A DNA stretch of 64,000 nucleotides from Enoplosus armatus (Eukaryota; Chordata; Actinopteri; Centrarchiformes; Enoplosidae). The position numbers were made by a program, and so were the translations under genes. Shown here one piece after another: positions 36,334 to 47,525 of this stretch; within the stretch, counting starts at the first letter, position 1, and every line of letters starts with the position of its first letter. The stretch spans positions 16,583,774 to 16,647,773 of the forward strand of contig NC_092195.1 in the NCBI RefSeq assembly GCF_043641665.1, in the 5' to 3' direction. Below the pieces are notes generated by a model, which was given only the letters and a program-made list of their open reading frames with translations, searched no databases and was not told the DNA's origin.

Positions 36334-39300
36334 TCGCTGTTATTGCTTTAAGTGCTAAGGCCACTTAAAAGGAGCAGCACAAAACAACACGTCACACTAT
36401 GTAATATCATGAACAGAAAGAACAGAAAGTAACATTCACTACACCCACCATTTAACAGCGTTCACACTTGAATAATCAGTTTGGTAAGTCAGACGCACTG
36501 AACATTGTTCTCAGCAGTGGATTGTCTGAACATATGGCAGTGATGCAGAGCTACAAGCTACAGAATATGTCAACTCTTAATATGTCACTACTCTCCACCT
36601 CCAGCACACACACCTGCCTGTGTAATGTACAGTATGTTATAGCCCAGCACCATATATTATAACAGACACACAGCTGCCATTACCAATCCCACAACATAAT
36701 AACAGACATTAGTTTCTGCCTCGCCATATGGCTGCGACTCAGAGCCAGGGGAACTATGCTATATGCCAACTCTGACATGTAGGACAGCTAACATCGGCAG
36801 AACATTTGTTCATGTTTAACAAAGAGGCGGCGGTAGCCTGGAGTGTAGGCGAGCCATGTGTTTAAAATTCAGGGCCACCTACATTACGAGCATCTAGTTG
36901 AGGAAAGTAATTGAAGAAAGCTTTAAACTGACTTCACAGCTGCCACCAAAGTGCCATTATGCAAGGCATCTAAACCCCAAAAAAGCACAACATGCGTGCT
37001 AGAATAGAAGAGTGGAATTATGCAAGTGGAAGGCAGCAAACTGCACATAAAGGATGCAAGTATTGCCTCATAAATAAGGGTTAAGCCAAGAATGTGAAGT
37101 GAAAATAACATTATTTATATCATTGTTTACATACATTACATATGTATATATATATATATCATATGTCGTATAATTACCCCATTATGTCCTTTAATTCCTA
37201 ACTGATGATTGTTTCTTTTAAATCAAGCCAACAGTAACATGTCTGGTTTGCAGGAAATATTCCTACAAAAGGCAACAGAGTCTTGACTGACAGGGCGTTG
37301 ATGTGAGTATGAAATGAGTTGTGATTTTAGGGATGAACTGTTCCTTTATCAGCGTCGCTGTGCCGTAATCCCTTCTTGTTCCCTGTCAAATCGATCCCCT
37401 GATTTAAATGTCAACAGCAACATTCCTACGCAAACTGTGAAAATCAAGTTCATACAGAGGGCTTTTTTTTTTCTGAAAATGAAAAAATGTTGGTTTCAGT
37501 TCCCTTTGCCATCCCCACTGGGTAACTCAGGGCAGGGAACTTACACATCATATTAAGGACGATCTAAATTTTCAATAGGAGTGTAAAATACAAGGAAAAA
37601 CATGAAAATCTGATTTACAGCATTCTCACTTGGCAGCAGCAGTGTGCAGGGCGATAAGGTAGACCCAGAGGAGCAACGCTAAGCTAGCAGACATGTCAAC
37701 CAGAACAGGATGTAACTCTATCAGTAACCTCTGCTGACACATAAAGGCCTCTTCAGCCACGCTGAACTACTACACTGTGTATAAGACATTTATGTATCTC
37801 CTGAACGTGAGAGGGAGAGAAAGGAGGGAAAGAAAAGAGACTGAAAGCAAGAAACTGAGAGGGAACAGGAGAGAAGGGAGACACAAATGGGAGAGAGGAT
37901 GAGGGGGGAGAGCTGAGAGGAAGATAGGTGTTCCACTCTCCCGCTCAGTTCTGCCTTAATGCTGATGTTTATTGGAATTGTCAGTCCCAAACCCTCCTGC
38001 TGCACACACACTGAAACATTTCTACATAGACCCAAACACACTCATTTTAGCACATACTAACACATACATATACCTCAGCACACATGAATACATTTACACA
38101 CATGTCATGTATACACACCTGACACACAGAAAAGATCACGCACTCACGCGGACGGAGAAGACAGTGGCACACACTTGAGAAACCAGTTCATCCCATGCTA
38201 GTGTACCGAATGAAAACGAATACCACTGGTCTAGAAAATAACAGTAAACATAGCCGGCCTCGGTCAATGTTTCAACGTGGATGAACACAGAGCAGAAAGA
38301 AAGAAGGATGAGGTTTTTGTGTGAGTTGATGTTCAGCTGTGGTGGAGCTTGTTTTTCCTGTTTCTGGGTGCAATTTGTAGTCAGGGTGTTCATTTATCTA
38401 ACCAAATCATTAGTCTAAAATCAGGGGGGAAAAAGGATTTATTATCAGCACATTATCATCATAAACTCACAACCATGAGCTGCCGAGACTGTGAGCTGTC
38501 AACAAAACAACAACATTTAGCGTATTTAATTACCAACTCATAATTTATCTAAGTGCCTCAATATCACAACAGCATTTCCTCTTATCCATCTGCCATCTTG
38601 CACCAGTTTCACACACTTATTTTCCCAGATTTCATCTTGAATTTGTCATATCTAATTACTACGTTGATACATGTTATTAGTCAGTTAGGGACGGAAACAG
38701 AAGCAATTATTCTTCATAATATAATATTTTGATATTACTTATTTTAAACATCACATTCCAAGGGATAATTTACTTTGTTGGACACCCATTTAATTCTGTT
38801 TACAATGATGAGCGATAATGAAGCAAGTTTTTCTTCGTACCTTCTAAAGTTGACATTGTGGAGATACAAGTTTTCATCCAACAGGGATGATTTAATCTTT
38901 GCTGTGTTACCTTCGGTATTACAGCGCAGACCTTTGATCGTTGTATTGGAATCGACGCCTTTGCTGCTGCAATGAGCCAATTCCCCCTCGGGCATTATTA
39001 AAGTTTCATCTCACCTTTCAGCACCACAGGATTGCCGATATGCTGCCAAGAACCAGCTGCCTCTCACACAGACATTTGACCTGAGGATTCCCTGTTGTAG
39101 ATATACTCTTTCTAGCCTGTTGCTTTTTAAACAACTGTTTTGTTATATCTTATAAAGCAGCACATAATTCTTCTTTCATGTACTTGTCCATTATGTCCTC
39201 CACATATCTGTGCAGCGCTGTGTGCTTGTCAGATAAATATGATCAGTAAGTCATAAGCATATTGTATAGTATGATTGTTAAAACGGATAATACCGCCAAA

Positions 39301-39770
39301 TCTTCCCTTACACTGAGGGATGTGATGAAATACAAATAACACAATGTAGTATTTAATCCCTGCTCTGTGTAGGAGTGTATGTACTTGTCCGGCATTGAAT
39401 GCGGAGGCCACTGCATTGATGCAGCGGGAGGAACAATGCAGATGACTCCAGCAAAAAAAAATGCAAGAGTTTACCCTGGTAAAACTTTTTCCTCATCCGG
39501 TAAGGGGCTGCTTCGTCCAATCAAAAAAGCAAGTGCACATTGCTTTACTGTGTGACGTGATCGCCATATTTCTACTGGTTTCCTTCAAGATCACTGCAAC
39601 AAGAGATAAAATAAGTGCCGCAGTGATAACTTTCCAGTCCAGTATAAATCAAATTCAAATCTGGATCTGCACACAAACTGGGCTTCCTGGATCTTAAACA
39701 ACACACCCCACTAAAGCAGCCCCTTGCACATCACAGAGCTGCTTTCGGTCTGGACACCCTCTTAATATCA
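36334..39770. other. Long stretch with no recognisable gene
   Basis: Mostly AT-rich unique sequence. A TA run (TATGTATATATATATATATC) is at about 37141-37160. GA-rich sequence is at 37800-37925. CA-rich sequence is at about 38000-38130. Overlapping frames on both strands at 38744-38995 (83 codons minus, 66 codons plus) are unrecognised and may belong to a repeat I could not name. Confidence 0.4.
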
Positions 39771-39945
39771 ACAGTCACAGTCGGACCACAATCTTTCCCT
39801 GACCAGGATGTTGAGGTATAACTAGTTTAAGGTGCCTAAACCTAACCAAACTGTAAATATAACAGTGTCAGATCACATGAATCATTCTTATAAAAATGGT
39901 CTTTTGGAAGGAAATGACAAACCACCTATTTAAGGTGCGAGGACT
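39771..39945 (+). repeat. Interspersed repeat of the CCTAAACCTAACC type
   Basis: Landmarks are CAATCTTTCCCTGACC, GGTGCCTAAACCTAACCAAA, ATAAAAATGGTCTTTTGG and ATTTAAGGTGCGAGGACTTG. The same series occurs, as I remember, in a perch-like fish repeat. A probable relative is at 43860-44220. Confidence 0.5.
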
Positions 39946-40085
39946 TGTTGCTCTCACTCACGCACACTGTAAACAAACACAAACCTCAGGCATATTGCAC
40001 AAACAGACAATACACAAAGAGGCATAAACTCCCTCTGTCACTTAATGTACACCACTTTCCTTCTAGCTCTGTTCTCTCTCTCCCT

Positions 40086-40103
40086 CTCCTCCTCCTCCTC
40101 CTT
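40086..40103. repeat. (CTC)n short tract
   Basis: About 18 bp of CTC triplets within CT-rich DNA. Confidence 0.85.
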
Positions 40104-40478
40104 TCTCTTTCTATTTCCCTCTCTCCATTACTTGCTCCTGCTCCTTAAAGAGAGGCTCAGTGTGAAATCAGTACCGCCTCCCATCCCAGAACCAATTTAA
40201 TGTCTCTGCATGGTGCAACACGTGCCTATCTGGTCAACTGCTACTTCCCATTAGCCAGCTCGCTTCCTCTACTATATGAACTCATAAGAACCCCTGAATG
40301 TATATGCAAATGTCTCACTTTCCTCTCAGACATATAGGCTTCAAATACACACAATATATTGCTTGGAAATACAGTGTGAGAAACTGTAGAGGCAAAAAGC
40401 ACATACCACAGTGTGTACCTGACACTCAGACATAAAAACACCCATAAATACACATTCAGACTATGTACAATATAAACC

Positions 40479-40481
<3 letters not shown>

Positions 40482-40514
<33 letters not shown>
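40482..40514. repeat. (AC)n microsatellite
   Basis: About 33 bp of AC dinucleotides. The 159-codon minus-strand frame running from here to 40960 ends and begins in CA arrays and is not credible as a gene. Confidence 0.97.
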
Positions 40515-40516
<2 letters not shown>

Positions 40517-40867
40517 ACATTCATGAGCATGCAGACCTCGTTTTCCAGCTTTGATCCCAACTGCTAGACATCTGAACGTTGCATGAATAAACCAATAAAC
40601 AGCAAAAAGAGGGGGGAAAAAGAGAGAGGGATGGTAATAAAACAGATGAGAAAGGAAAGGCAGTGGTCGAGCGAGGAACACTGACTGTACAGGGGAGAGA
40701 GAGAGAGAGAAAAGAAATGAAGCAGTAACTATGAGCAGGGAGAGAGATGTTGAAGAGAAAAGTCCTGACATCACTCGTCTCCATTGGTTTTCAGAGGCGA
40801 GACAGCTGGACAGACTGCTTATGCAGCAATACCCTTCTGTGTCGGACTCTCTTCTCTCTTTCTCCAC

Positions 40868-40868
<1 letters not shown>

Positions 40869-40932
<64 letters not shown>
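40869..40932. repeat. (AC)32 microsatellite
   Basis: 64 bp of uninterrupted AC dinucleotides, joined to the CT-rich tract that follows. Confidence 0.98.
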
Positions 40933-40933
<1 letters not shown>

Positions 40934-41306
40934 GTCTGCCTCTGTCCCCCCACAACCCATCCTCCTCCTTCTCCTCTTTGCTTATCCACACCTCGTCCAC
41001 CTCTTTAAACGCCTCTCGCCTCCCTTCTCTCTATTCCCAGCTTGTCTTGTCTACTGTTTGCCTGTCTCCCCCCCCCCCGTCTCCCCCCTCTCCTCACCTC
41101 TCTCACTCTCCCCATCTTCTACTATTTACTCTCTTGTTCCCCTTTCCCCCTCTTCACTCAATCTCACCTCTGTCTCAGCATCTCACTGCTTTCTTTTTCC
41201 CACTCTCCCTCTCCTCCCTTGTTTTTACTGTCTCCCTGCTCCCCTCCTCACCCACCCACCCACACTACCTCTCATCTTACTCTCTGTCCTCTCTTCTCAT
41301 CTGCAG
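40933..41306. repeat. CT-rich low-complexity tract with C11
   Basis: About 370 bp is nearly all C and T, with a run of C at 41068-41078. It yields 192- and 214-codon frames rich in Ser, Pro, Leu and His, the longest in the window; they are composition artefacts. On the + strand the tract could act as an unusually long polypyrimidine tract for the acceptor at 41306. Confidence 0.9.
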
Positions 41307-41405
41307 TAGATGTCTCTCTTCCTGTTCTCTGAAGAGGAGAAGGATGAAGAGAGGCCCCGTTGGCCCCGCTGCACCATTCATCCATCTGTAGGAAGAGTGG
41401 AGAAA
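41307..41405 (+). other. Candidate 99-nt exon with ATG
   Basis: The CT tract ends in CTTCTCATCTGCAG, a strong acceptor. The segment has ATG at 41310 and reads MSLFLFSEEEKDEERP, then RWPRCTIHPSVGRVEK, to a GTGAGT donor at 41406. It is 99 nt and the ATG frame is in phase with the donor. Against it: the in-frame TAG just before the ATG, weak Kozak context (T at -3), chance occurrence beside long CT tracts, and no recognised protein. If real it would be a first coding exon or an alternative exon. Confidence 0.18.
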
Positions 41406-42271
41406 GTGAGTACACATACAGACACTCAATTCACCTTTCATTACACACACTGTAATGTCTTCAGATTGCTTCAACCGGTCCTGTCCTGCTCATATTTAGA
41501 GGGATGGGTAGCAAAGTTATTGTCTTTCTTCAATAAAGAAAAGGTTTCATTTATAAACTACTGAACATCTTTTGGCACTTTGGCCTGCTGCAGTTTAGAG
41601 ACACTGACAAAAATTATATCTTCAATTTAACAGACATTATGTTGAATTATCATGTTCATCTTTAACCAGTAAAAGATTGACTTTTTAGTGGGCCTAAGAA
41701 AAAACGTCCCACACTATCACAAAATAAGAAGGTACTGGATGCAACAGCAAATTAAAAAAAAAGAAAACACTCACAGCCACTTCATTGTCTAAGCTTTCAG
41801 TCCCAAAGACCTTCACCAGATCAAAACAGGTTGGAAAAGCTGCACATTTTAACTGTTAACATGCTTATAATCCTTAAAATATACCCCAGTTTCATTTCCA
41901 GCATTTTGACCAGAAGAGCAGTGCGGTTCAATTGTTGTTGTTATACAATATTTACAGGAATTCCAGGTGTCTTTGTGCCAGGAGCGCCGAGGTAAAACAG
42001 TAGGCAGGATTTGAACTTCTCTCTCAAGCTCTTTTTTTCCTTCACAATCTGTAAATCCTTGTGTATACAACCTAAAGTAACACCGTGAAGGCTTTCAAGA
42101 AGAGACGTTGTGTGCCGTTACATCTTGTCTCGACCTTCACTAGGAAGCTATTCAGCCCACCATCGAGTGGCCATTCGGAACAGCTATAAACACTTTAGCC
42201 TTTAGATGCGACAGACACGACACTCTGTATGAACTAGCTTATTTGTTATTCTCATTATACAGGCCTTAAGT
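41406..42271. other. Stretch with no recognisable gene
   Basis: AT-rich sequence. CTTTCAGTCCCAAAGACC near 41793-41810 has the look of a repeat end but was not identified. Confidence 0.4.
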
Positions 42272-42630
42272 AGGACGGTTGCAGCTCATTCAGAACGCTG
42301 CAGCCAGAGTGACTGAGAGAGAGCATTACACCTGTCCTCTAATCACTGCACCTGCTTCCAATATGAATTGACTTTAAGGTTGTCCCGCTTGTCGCTGAAC
42401 CATTGAATGGTCTTGCTCCACAATATGTGTTCGACAGGCTTAAAAGCCACCAAGAACTCTCTGGTTGTCCAGCTCTGGTATTGTTGCTGTGCAATTCAAA
42501 ATCTGCAGAGGCTGCCTAGTTTTAATGCTCCCAGGTGCTTGAATAGCCACCCTGATGTGCTCTCACTTCTTTCAAAAGCACCCTTAAAACGTGTATTTTC
42601 TGTTTCTTTTTTGACAATGAGTACTGCATC
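42272..42630 (+). pseudogene. LINE ORF2 C-terminal relic (L2/Rex1-like)
   Basis: Conceptual translation in shifting frames gives peptides typical of the C-terminal end of L2/Rex1-type reverse transcriptase ORFs. First comes RLQLIQNAAARV at about 42278, then IDFKVV and PLNGLAPQYVFDRL at about 42369-42440, and near the end SFKSTLKTCIF. In intact elements this part follows the reverse transcriptase domain and reads like 'LQLIQNAAARVLT...YRIDFK...LNGLAPQYL'. Frameshifts and stops (for example TAG after KSAEAA) make it dead. No endonuclease or RT catalytic part is present, so this is a 5'-truncated insertion. Confidence 0.85.
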
Positions 42631-43859
42631 TAAATCACTGAATAGGACTCAATATTAGGTTATGAATGGCTTTTTTTCTCTCTTTACTTTTTAATTTTCA
42701 TGTAATTCACACTTGGTTTTCCCTTGTGCATTTAATGTGCTATTTAATGTGCACTCTCCCATATGGACAACTACAGTGCACAGAGGTCACAACTACGATC
42801 CACAAACTGGGAGTTTCTGGCCTCTGGCTCAGTGTAGCTTCAATATAGTGTATGCTAATGTAAATGTGAAACACAGCAGCGGATGGAAGTGTGCTGTAGA
42901 CTTTTCTAAAAGTTTAAGAATGAGTCAATCACCCAAAAACTTTTTTTGCATTCCTTCAAAGCTGCTTGGTTTAGTTTTTTGGAAATCTGAAACTCTTTAA
43001 GGTGGGGAGAAAGTTAGTGAGAGTTTACTGAGTGAGGTGTTTTGAGAAGGAAGGCTGAAAGCTTGCACACTACTTGAAAAAGAAGTTGCAGTTTTTGTCT
43101 TTGGTGGTGCTACCTTCCCCTCCCACCAATTTACAATACAAAGAATATTTCAGGTTCACTATCAGTTTACTTTGCCTGTGTGTCTGCAGGTGTGTAGTTA
43201 CTTTTTTTCCTTTTTGGATAGAGGCAGATATTTGAATAAAATTACCAACAATTTGCAAATTAAGCAGGTTTCATTCCAAAGTGAGATATCCAGCATTTGA
43301 ATAAAATTCACACCTACTTTGACAAAATAATTGCCTGCATGAAAGTAAGCCACATTAGGCGACACACTATTTGAGTTCTGAGTAGCCATGATACCATTTC
43401 CTCCAAAACTGTCTGAGACAGAAGAATCTTTTTTTAAATACGCAAATTAAAACATTCAGGCAATATTTTTACTTGTTACTAGTATGACGTCCAGTTTTAC
43501 CAAGGATTCGGCAACCTCAGTCATCGTCCTTGGAAACAGCCAGCTGATCCGAATTCTGATCCACTGGTTTTGTACACTCAGCTAAATCCGCTTCCTTGAG
43601 CTTCTGACGTTTTTCCTCCACCTCTCTGAAGATTTGGACCCTGTTAGATCAAGATGACCTTGGGATTGTCATTGAAATCTGCTTACAAAGTCGGGAGGAC
43701 AATGGATTTTACTGGTGGCTGGGCTGCTGCTGCTTAGTGGTCCAACCATGATCCCAGTGTCCTTCAGAAAACTTGAGACCTCCTCCCAAGAAAAAACAAC
43801 AGCATCAGTAGCAGAAAATGCGCCATAACAATATCCTTTAGGTTCCACCGACAAAGCCC
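42631..43859. other. Stretch with a possible unidentified relic at 43490-43860
   Basis: No named repeat is seen. The minus strand from about 43850 to 43520 reads FSWEEVSSFLKDTGIM and, in another frame, RVQIFREVEEKRQKL followed by DQLAVSKDDD and a stop. This looks protein-like across a frame change, so an old processed pseudogene or element ORF is possible. I do not recognise the protein. TTTGAATAAAATT occurs twice, near 43230 and 43297. Confidence 0.25.
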
Positions 43860-44220
43860 TCTAGTGGCCATAGGAATTATGACATTGGGAGCAAAGGAGG
43901 AAATGGTACGAAGTCATATAAAAGCCAAAAAGTCCACAGAGGATGACGTCTGGTTGGCTGAATGGTTCACTAAATGTCATACATGTCGTAGGTTTGTTTT
44001 AACGTTCCCTAACCTGAACCAAGTCATTTTTGTGCCTAACATTAACCACAGCGATGCCAGATCAGAAAAGGCTTTTATTTATAAGGTGATTTGTAACAGT
44101 TCTGAAAGGCCGTCCTACCGATAAGTGTCAGATCAAAAAACATTTCTACGTGTTGTTCTGAAGGGCAGTTACAAACAACGTGTTTTATTGTTGGAGGACT
44201 TGTAATAGCTGTTGTATCTA
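43860..44220 (+). repeat. Interspersed repeat with CATACATGTCGTAGG
   Basis: Landmarks are GGTTGGCTGAATGGTTCACT, CATGTCGTAGGTTTGTTTTA, CCTAACCTGAACCAAGTCAT, GGCCGTCCTACCG and TTATTGTTGGAGGACTTG. The same order occurs, as I recall it, in a perch-like fish repeat. The 86-codon frame at 43864-44124 is inside it and is not a gene. Confidence 0.6.
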
Positions 44221-44508
44221 AAGCTGTGTTATAATAAAATTGAAAATGATAGAAATGTTTTACAGGCAGCTGGTGATAAAGTGCACCCTCTTTGCAGGTA
44301 CCCCTGCTCTGCTACATGTTAAACCCCACACAGACTGTCTTCATGCAAATCGATTCAGACATGCCAATCTTTTACCCCGCGTTACTGACTCGTGCTGTAT
44401 GTGAAGTTATGCTGACATAAGAAGGGAATGCATTACCTTTACGCTACGCATTGTCCAACTCTATTATGTAAATAGCTTGCTCCTCTTGCTACTCTTTTGG
44501 ATGTGAGC

Positions 44509-44523
44509 GTGTGTGTGTGTGTG
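44509..44523. repeat. (GT)n short microsatellite
   Basis: About 15 bp of GT within a wider TG-rich area (44500-44690). Confidence 0.85.
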
Positions 44524-44984
44524 TTTGCGTGTGCACTTGGCTGCAGGCCGGGCGGTTATATACGCATTTACATTTTATCTTGTCATTTTGGATTTGTCAC
44601 AAATCTACCGGCAGAATACGTTGTTTCTGTGCTGCTGCGCATGCAAGCATGTGTGCTTGTGGATGTGTGTGTTTGAGTGTAATTGCGGCTAGCACACAAG
44701 GACATTTGCAGCGATTACGGGAGACGAAGGACATCAACAATGCCTCAAAGTATTGATGGCTCCCATTAGATACACGTATGCCATATGCCAAGCTACTGCT
44801 CCTGATTAACCACTCCTATAGCTGCTTAACTACTCTTCTTTGTTTTGTCTCTCTTAATTTTACTGTTGTCTCATTCAGGACACAAACAAGTCCCAGCTAA
44901 GATAGGACTGCTACTGCTGTTGTCTGTCTCTTTCTGTGTCTCTTCTTTTTGTCACACTTTCCATCTCGCTTTCTTTCCATTCAC

Positions 44985-45090
44985 CGCACTGCGAAGACGT
45001 CCACGCAGCTGCGGGAATTTTTAATGAAGGCAGCTTTGGATAATACGGCCTCACCCAGGGGACCGCTTGTTTGGAAATAATTATCTCTTA
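44985..45090. other. Possible regulatory island
   Basis: A balanced-composition block with GTCCACGCAGCTGCGG, then TTTTTAATGAAGGC and TTGGAAATAATTATC. It sits between CT-rich and GA-rich DNA. Function is conjecture. Confidence 0.2.
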
Positions 45091-45352
45091 CAGCTGGTAG
45101 AGAGAGGGAGAGAGCAAAAGAAGGAGAAGGGGAGAAAAAGGAGAGATGTGTGGTGCGGGAATGGTAAGAAGGGGGGAAAACACAAAGAGGGAACGAAAGG
45201 TATCTTCATCTGACTGTAGGCGCACGCCTGCCCTGAAACACACAGAAAAGGCGATAAAGAGAGTTTCAACTCTGCTCCACTTGCTTAAATTGACTAGTAC
45301 AGTTATTAATATCCAGTATTTACGGTTCACTTTTTGTCTCATGCACACATTG

Positions 45353-45354
<2 letters not shown>

Positions 45355-45402
<48 letters not shown>
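45355..45402. repeat. (AC)n microsatellite
   Basis: 48 bp of AC dinucleotides. Confidence 0.97.
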
Positions 45403-45404
<2 letters not shown>

Positions 45405-45460
45405 CCTGTTCCTGAGTTAAAAAGCTTTAATGGAAGTAGAGCACGGCTAAATTCAGCTGG

Positions 45461-45600
45461 ATCAGAATCAAGTTTATTGTGGGTTTTCACAAACAAGGAA
45501 TTTGCCTCTGTATATTGGTGCATAACAATAAACATAATGAGTAGAAAATATAAAGACAGATAAAGCAAGTACCGCAAGTCAATCTGAGCACAAAAAGATG
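45461..45600 (-). mobile_element. LINE 3' end fragment, minus strand
   Basis: On the + strand it reads ATCAGAATCAAGTTTATTG, then CACAAACAAGGAATTTGCCT and TGCATAACAATAAACAT. On the minus strand this is 'AAATTCCTTG...AATAAACTTGATTCTGAT', the 3' tail of a common fish L2-type LINE or of a SINE sharing that tail, ending in ATTCTG words. No coding part is present. It lies about 60 bp from the AC array. Confidence 0.65.
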
Positions 45601-46011
45601 GGATGGTGAACATTAACAATGACAGAATGAGGATTTGGGATTGAATTAGAAAAACTGCAGTCGCGTGTTGGAAACGGAGCTGAATAGGTTTTATCTTTGT
45701 GTAGCCTCTCTGTGTGGCTGTTATTATATTTAACCCTCCTGACTTCAGTGTGTGTGATAGCACGCTACATTTGCTTTATCTATTGAGGGTTGCCAAATAC
45801 AAATACAGCCACAGCACGCCGCATCAATCCCCTGCTGCTGTTGCCGTTACCTAAATCATCCACACACACATGGACGCACACTGATGCAATCGCATGCCAA
45901 TACCCAGACTTGTCCCACCATTCCCCTCTTTACATTTTATTTCCCTCAACCCTGTTTTCTCTTTCATCTTTACTTTCTCCTTCACTTTCCGGCCCGTCCG
46001 TCTTTTTCCAG

Positions 46012-46051
46012 CAGCCTTATAATGCTGACAAAGCCAATAAAGAGCCTTCAG
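46012..46051 (+). other. Candidate 40-nt microexon
   Basis: The acceptor is very good (CCGTCTTTTTCCAG, preceded by more than 50 bp of CT-rich DNA) with a NAGNAG possibility (CAGCAG). The segment reads QPYNADKANKEPS and ends CTTCAG followed by GTGAGA, a good donor. In this frame it is open on both sides. The length of 40 nt is not a multiple of three. I do not recognise the peptide, and no neighbouring exon was found. This could be a small neuronal-type alternative exon or chance. Confidence 0.2.
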
Positions 46052-46084
46052 GTGAGATGGGTCAATGTTACAGTTTCATCTCTG

Positions 46085-46270
46085 GACAAAGAGACCTTCA
46101 AACGAAGAGCAGAGAGGAGAGAAGAGGTCAGAGGGGAGGAGGGGGAAAGGGCAAGAAGGAAAAGAAGGGATGAAGGGAAAGGAGGATGAGGAGAATATTG
46201 AGGGAGAGAATGAGCGATAACAAGCGATAAAGCCAAGGACGAGGGGGAGAGATGGGGTGGGAAAGACAAA
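46085..46270. repeat. GA-rich low-complexity tract
   Basis: Purine-rich sequence encoding Arg/Glu/Lys on + and Ser/Leu/Pro on -. The 101-127-codon frames here are composition artefacts. Confidence 0.75.
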
Positions 46271-46806
46271 ATGGCAGGACAACGGGAGCAGGTGGATAAA
46301 GATGTGATTATGATAAACCAACAGCATGTGTACACAATGCTCGCTCTCCCCCTCTCTCTCTCTCTGTGCATCATCTCTGTGACCAGCCGCTAATTTATGA
46401 CATGATAGGCCCAGCCATGTGCCTGAGAGGCACACATAAATCTACCTCATCACTGTTAAACACAAGGGCACGTCAAGGATACCACGTTCCATACACTGCA
46501 AAAAAAAAATGTCCACCTCAACAAGTCATTTCATCTCATATTCAGTCTTAAGATCTTATTTTTCTCAAGGCTAGAGGAAAATTCTGCCAGAGGGTTGACA
46601 GAATTCAACTTATTCCCAGCATGGTTTCTGTTTGTCCATTATTTCTGTTAGAAATGTGTCAGTAACTTGAAACGATGCAGATAAAGGAAAAGACACTCCA
46701 CTAATGAAAATGGCGATTTATCCCTGTGGCTAGTGGCTCAAATGAAGATTTATCCCTGAATATTTGGCAGATTTTCCTTTTTACAAGAAAAACATTCGAT
46801 GCAAAA

Positions 46807-47107
46807 GGAGCTGAAACAATTAGCAGATCGAACAAAAAAACATTTCCTGGTTCCAGCTTAAACTTAAAACGTGAGGATTTGGTGAATTTCTTCGTCTCAT
46901 TTGTCACTTATCATAGTACACTGAATATATGTGTTTTTTGCCAGATAAAAAAAGCCATTCGAATATGCCACTTTAATAGGAAATGATGATGGGCATTTTT
47001 CTCTAGTTTCTATCTCTAACATTTTAAGACAAAACAATGAATTGACTAGTCAAGAAAATAAACGACAGATGATGATAATAATGATAATGAAAACAGTTGC
47101 AGCCCTC
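46807..47107 (-). mobile_element. hAT-like MITE, family B, second copy
   Basis: The left end reads GGAGCTGAAACAATTAGCAG. Internal landmarks are CATTTCCTGGTTCCAGCTTA, GTGAGGATTTGGTGAATTTC, GATGATGGGCATTTTTCTC and ATTTTAAGACAAAACAATGA. The right end reads ATGAAAACAGTTGCAGCCCT. It is the opposite orientation of the family seen at 7473-7750. The ends are imperfect inverted repeats. The 127-codon frame at 47042-47425 starts inside it. Confidence 0.75.
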
Positions 47108-47315
47108 GAGGCAAAGACACGAAACTTGATTCAATTATTCAAAAAGATGCAAACACAAAAAAAGAAAAAGAAGAGGAAGAGAGGCTCTTTGACAGACAGG
47201 AACACAGCAGCACCAAGGTTAGTCAGTCTTGGCAAAGGAGTGAGATCAGACCAAGGAGGGAAGACAAAGTGGATTATGGGAACAGGAAAGATCAGTTGGT
47301 CTGATAAGCTTATTG

Positions 47316-47326
47316 CCCCCCCCCCC
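47316..47326. repeat. C11 homopolymer
   Basis: Eleven C in a row, directly before TTCAGCGCGG. Confidence 0.9.
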
Positions 47327-47525
47327 TTCAGCGCGGTGTGCCCTGCACCACAGCAGGAAGCTGACAAAGGCAAGCCAGGGGCGCTACATTCAAACACAAG
47401 GCCTCATATCACAAGGCGTTATTGATTCATCTACATAAACAGAGGCATCACACAAATATGCAATCATAAAGCATGCACGCACGAACACACACACCCACAA
47501 AGTCATTTACATTCGATGCTGTATG

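Noticed and set aside
40481..40960. 159-codon minus-strand frame
   Set aside because: It begins and ends in CA arrays (Cys-Val runs) and has no domain.
40731..41391. The longest open frames (192 and 214 codons, plus strand)
   Set aside because: They run through the (AC)32 array and the CT-rich tract and are made of His/Thr, Ser, Pro and Leu runs. Composition explains them.
47042..47425. 127-codon plus-strand frame
   Set aside because: It lacks an ATG at its beginning, starts inside a MITE and crosses an A-rich (Lys) run and a C11 run.
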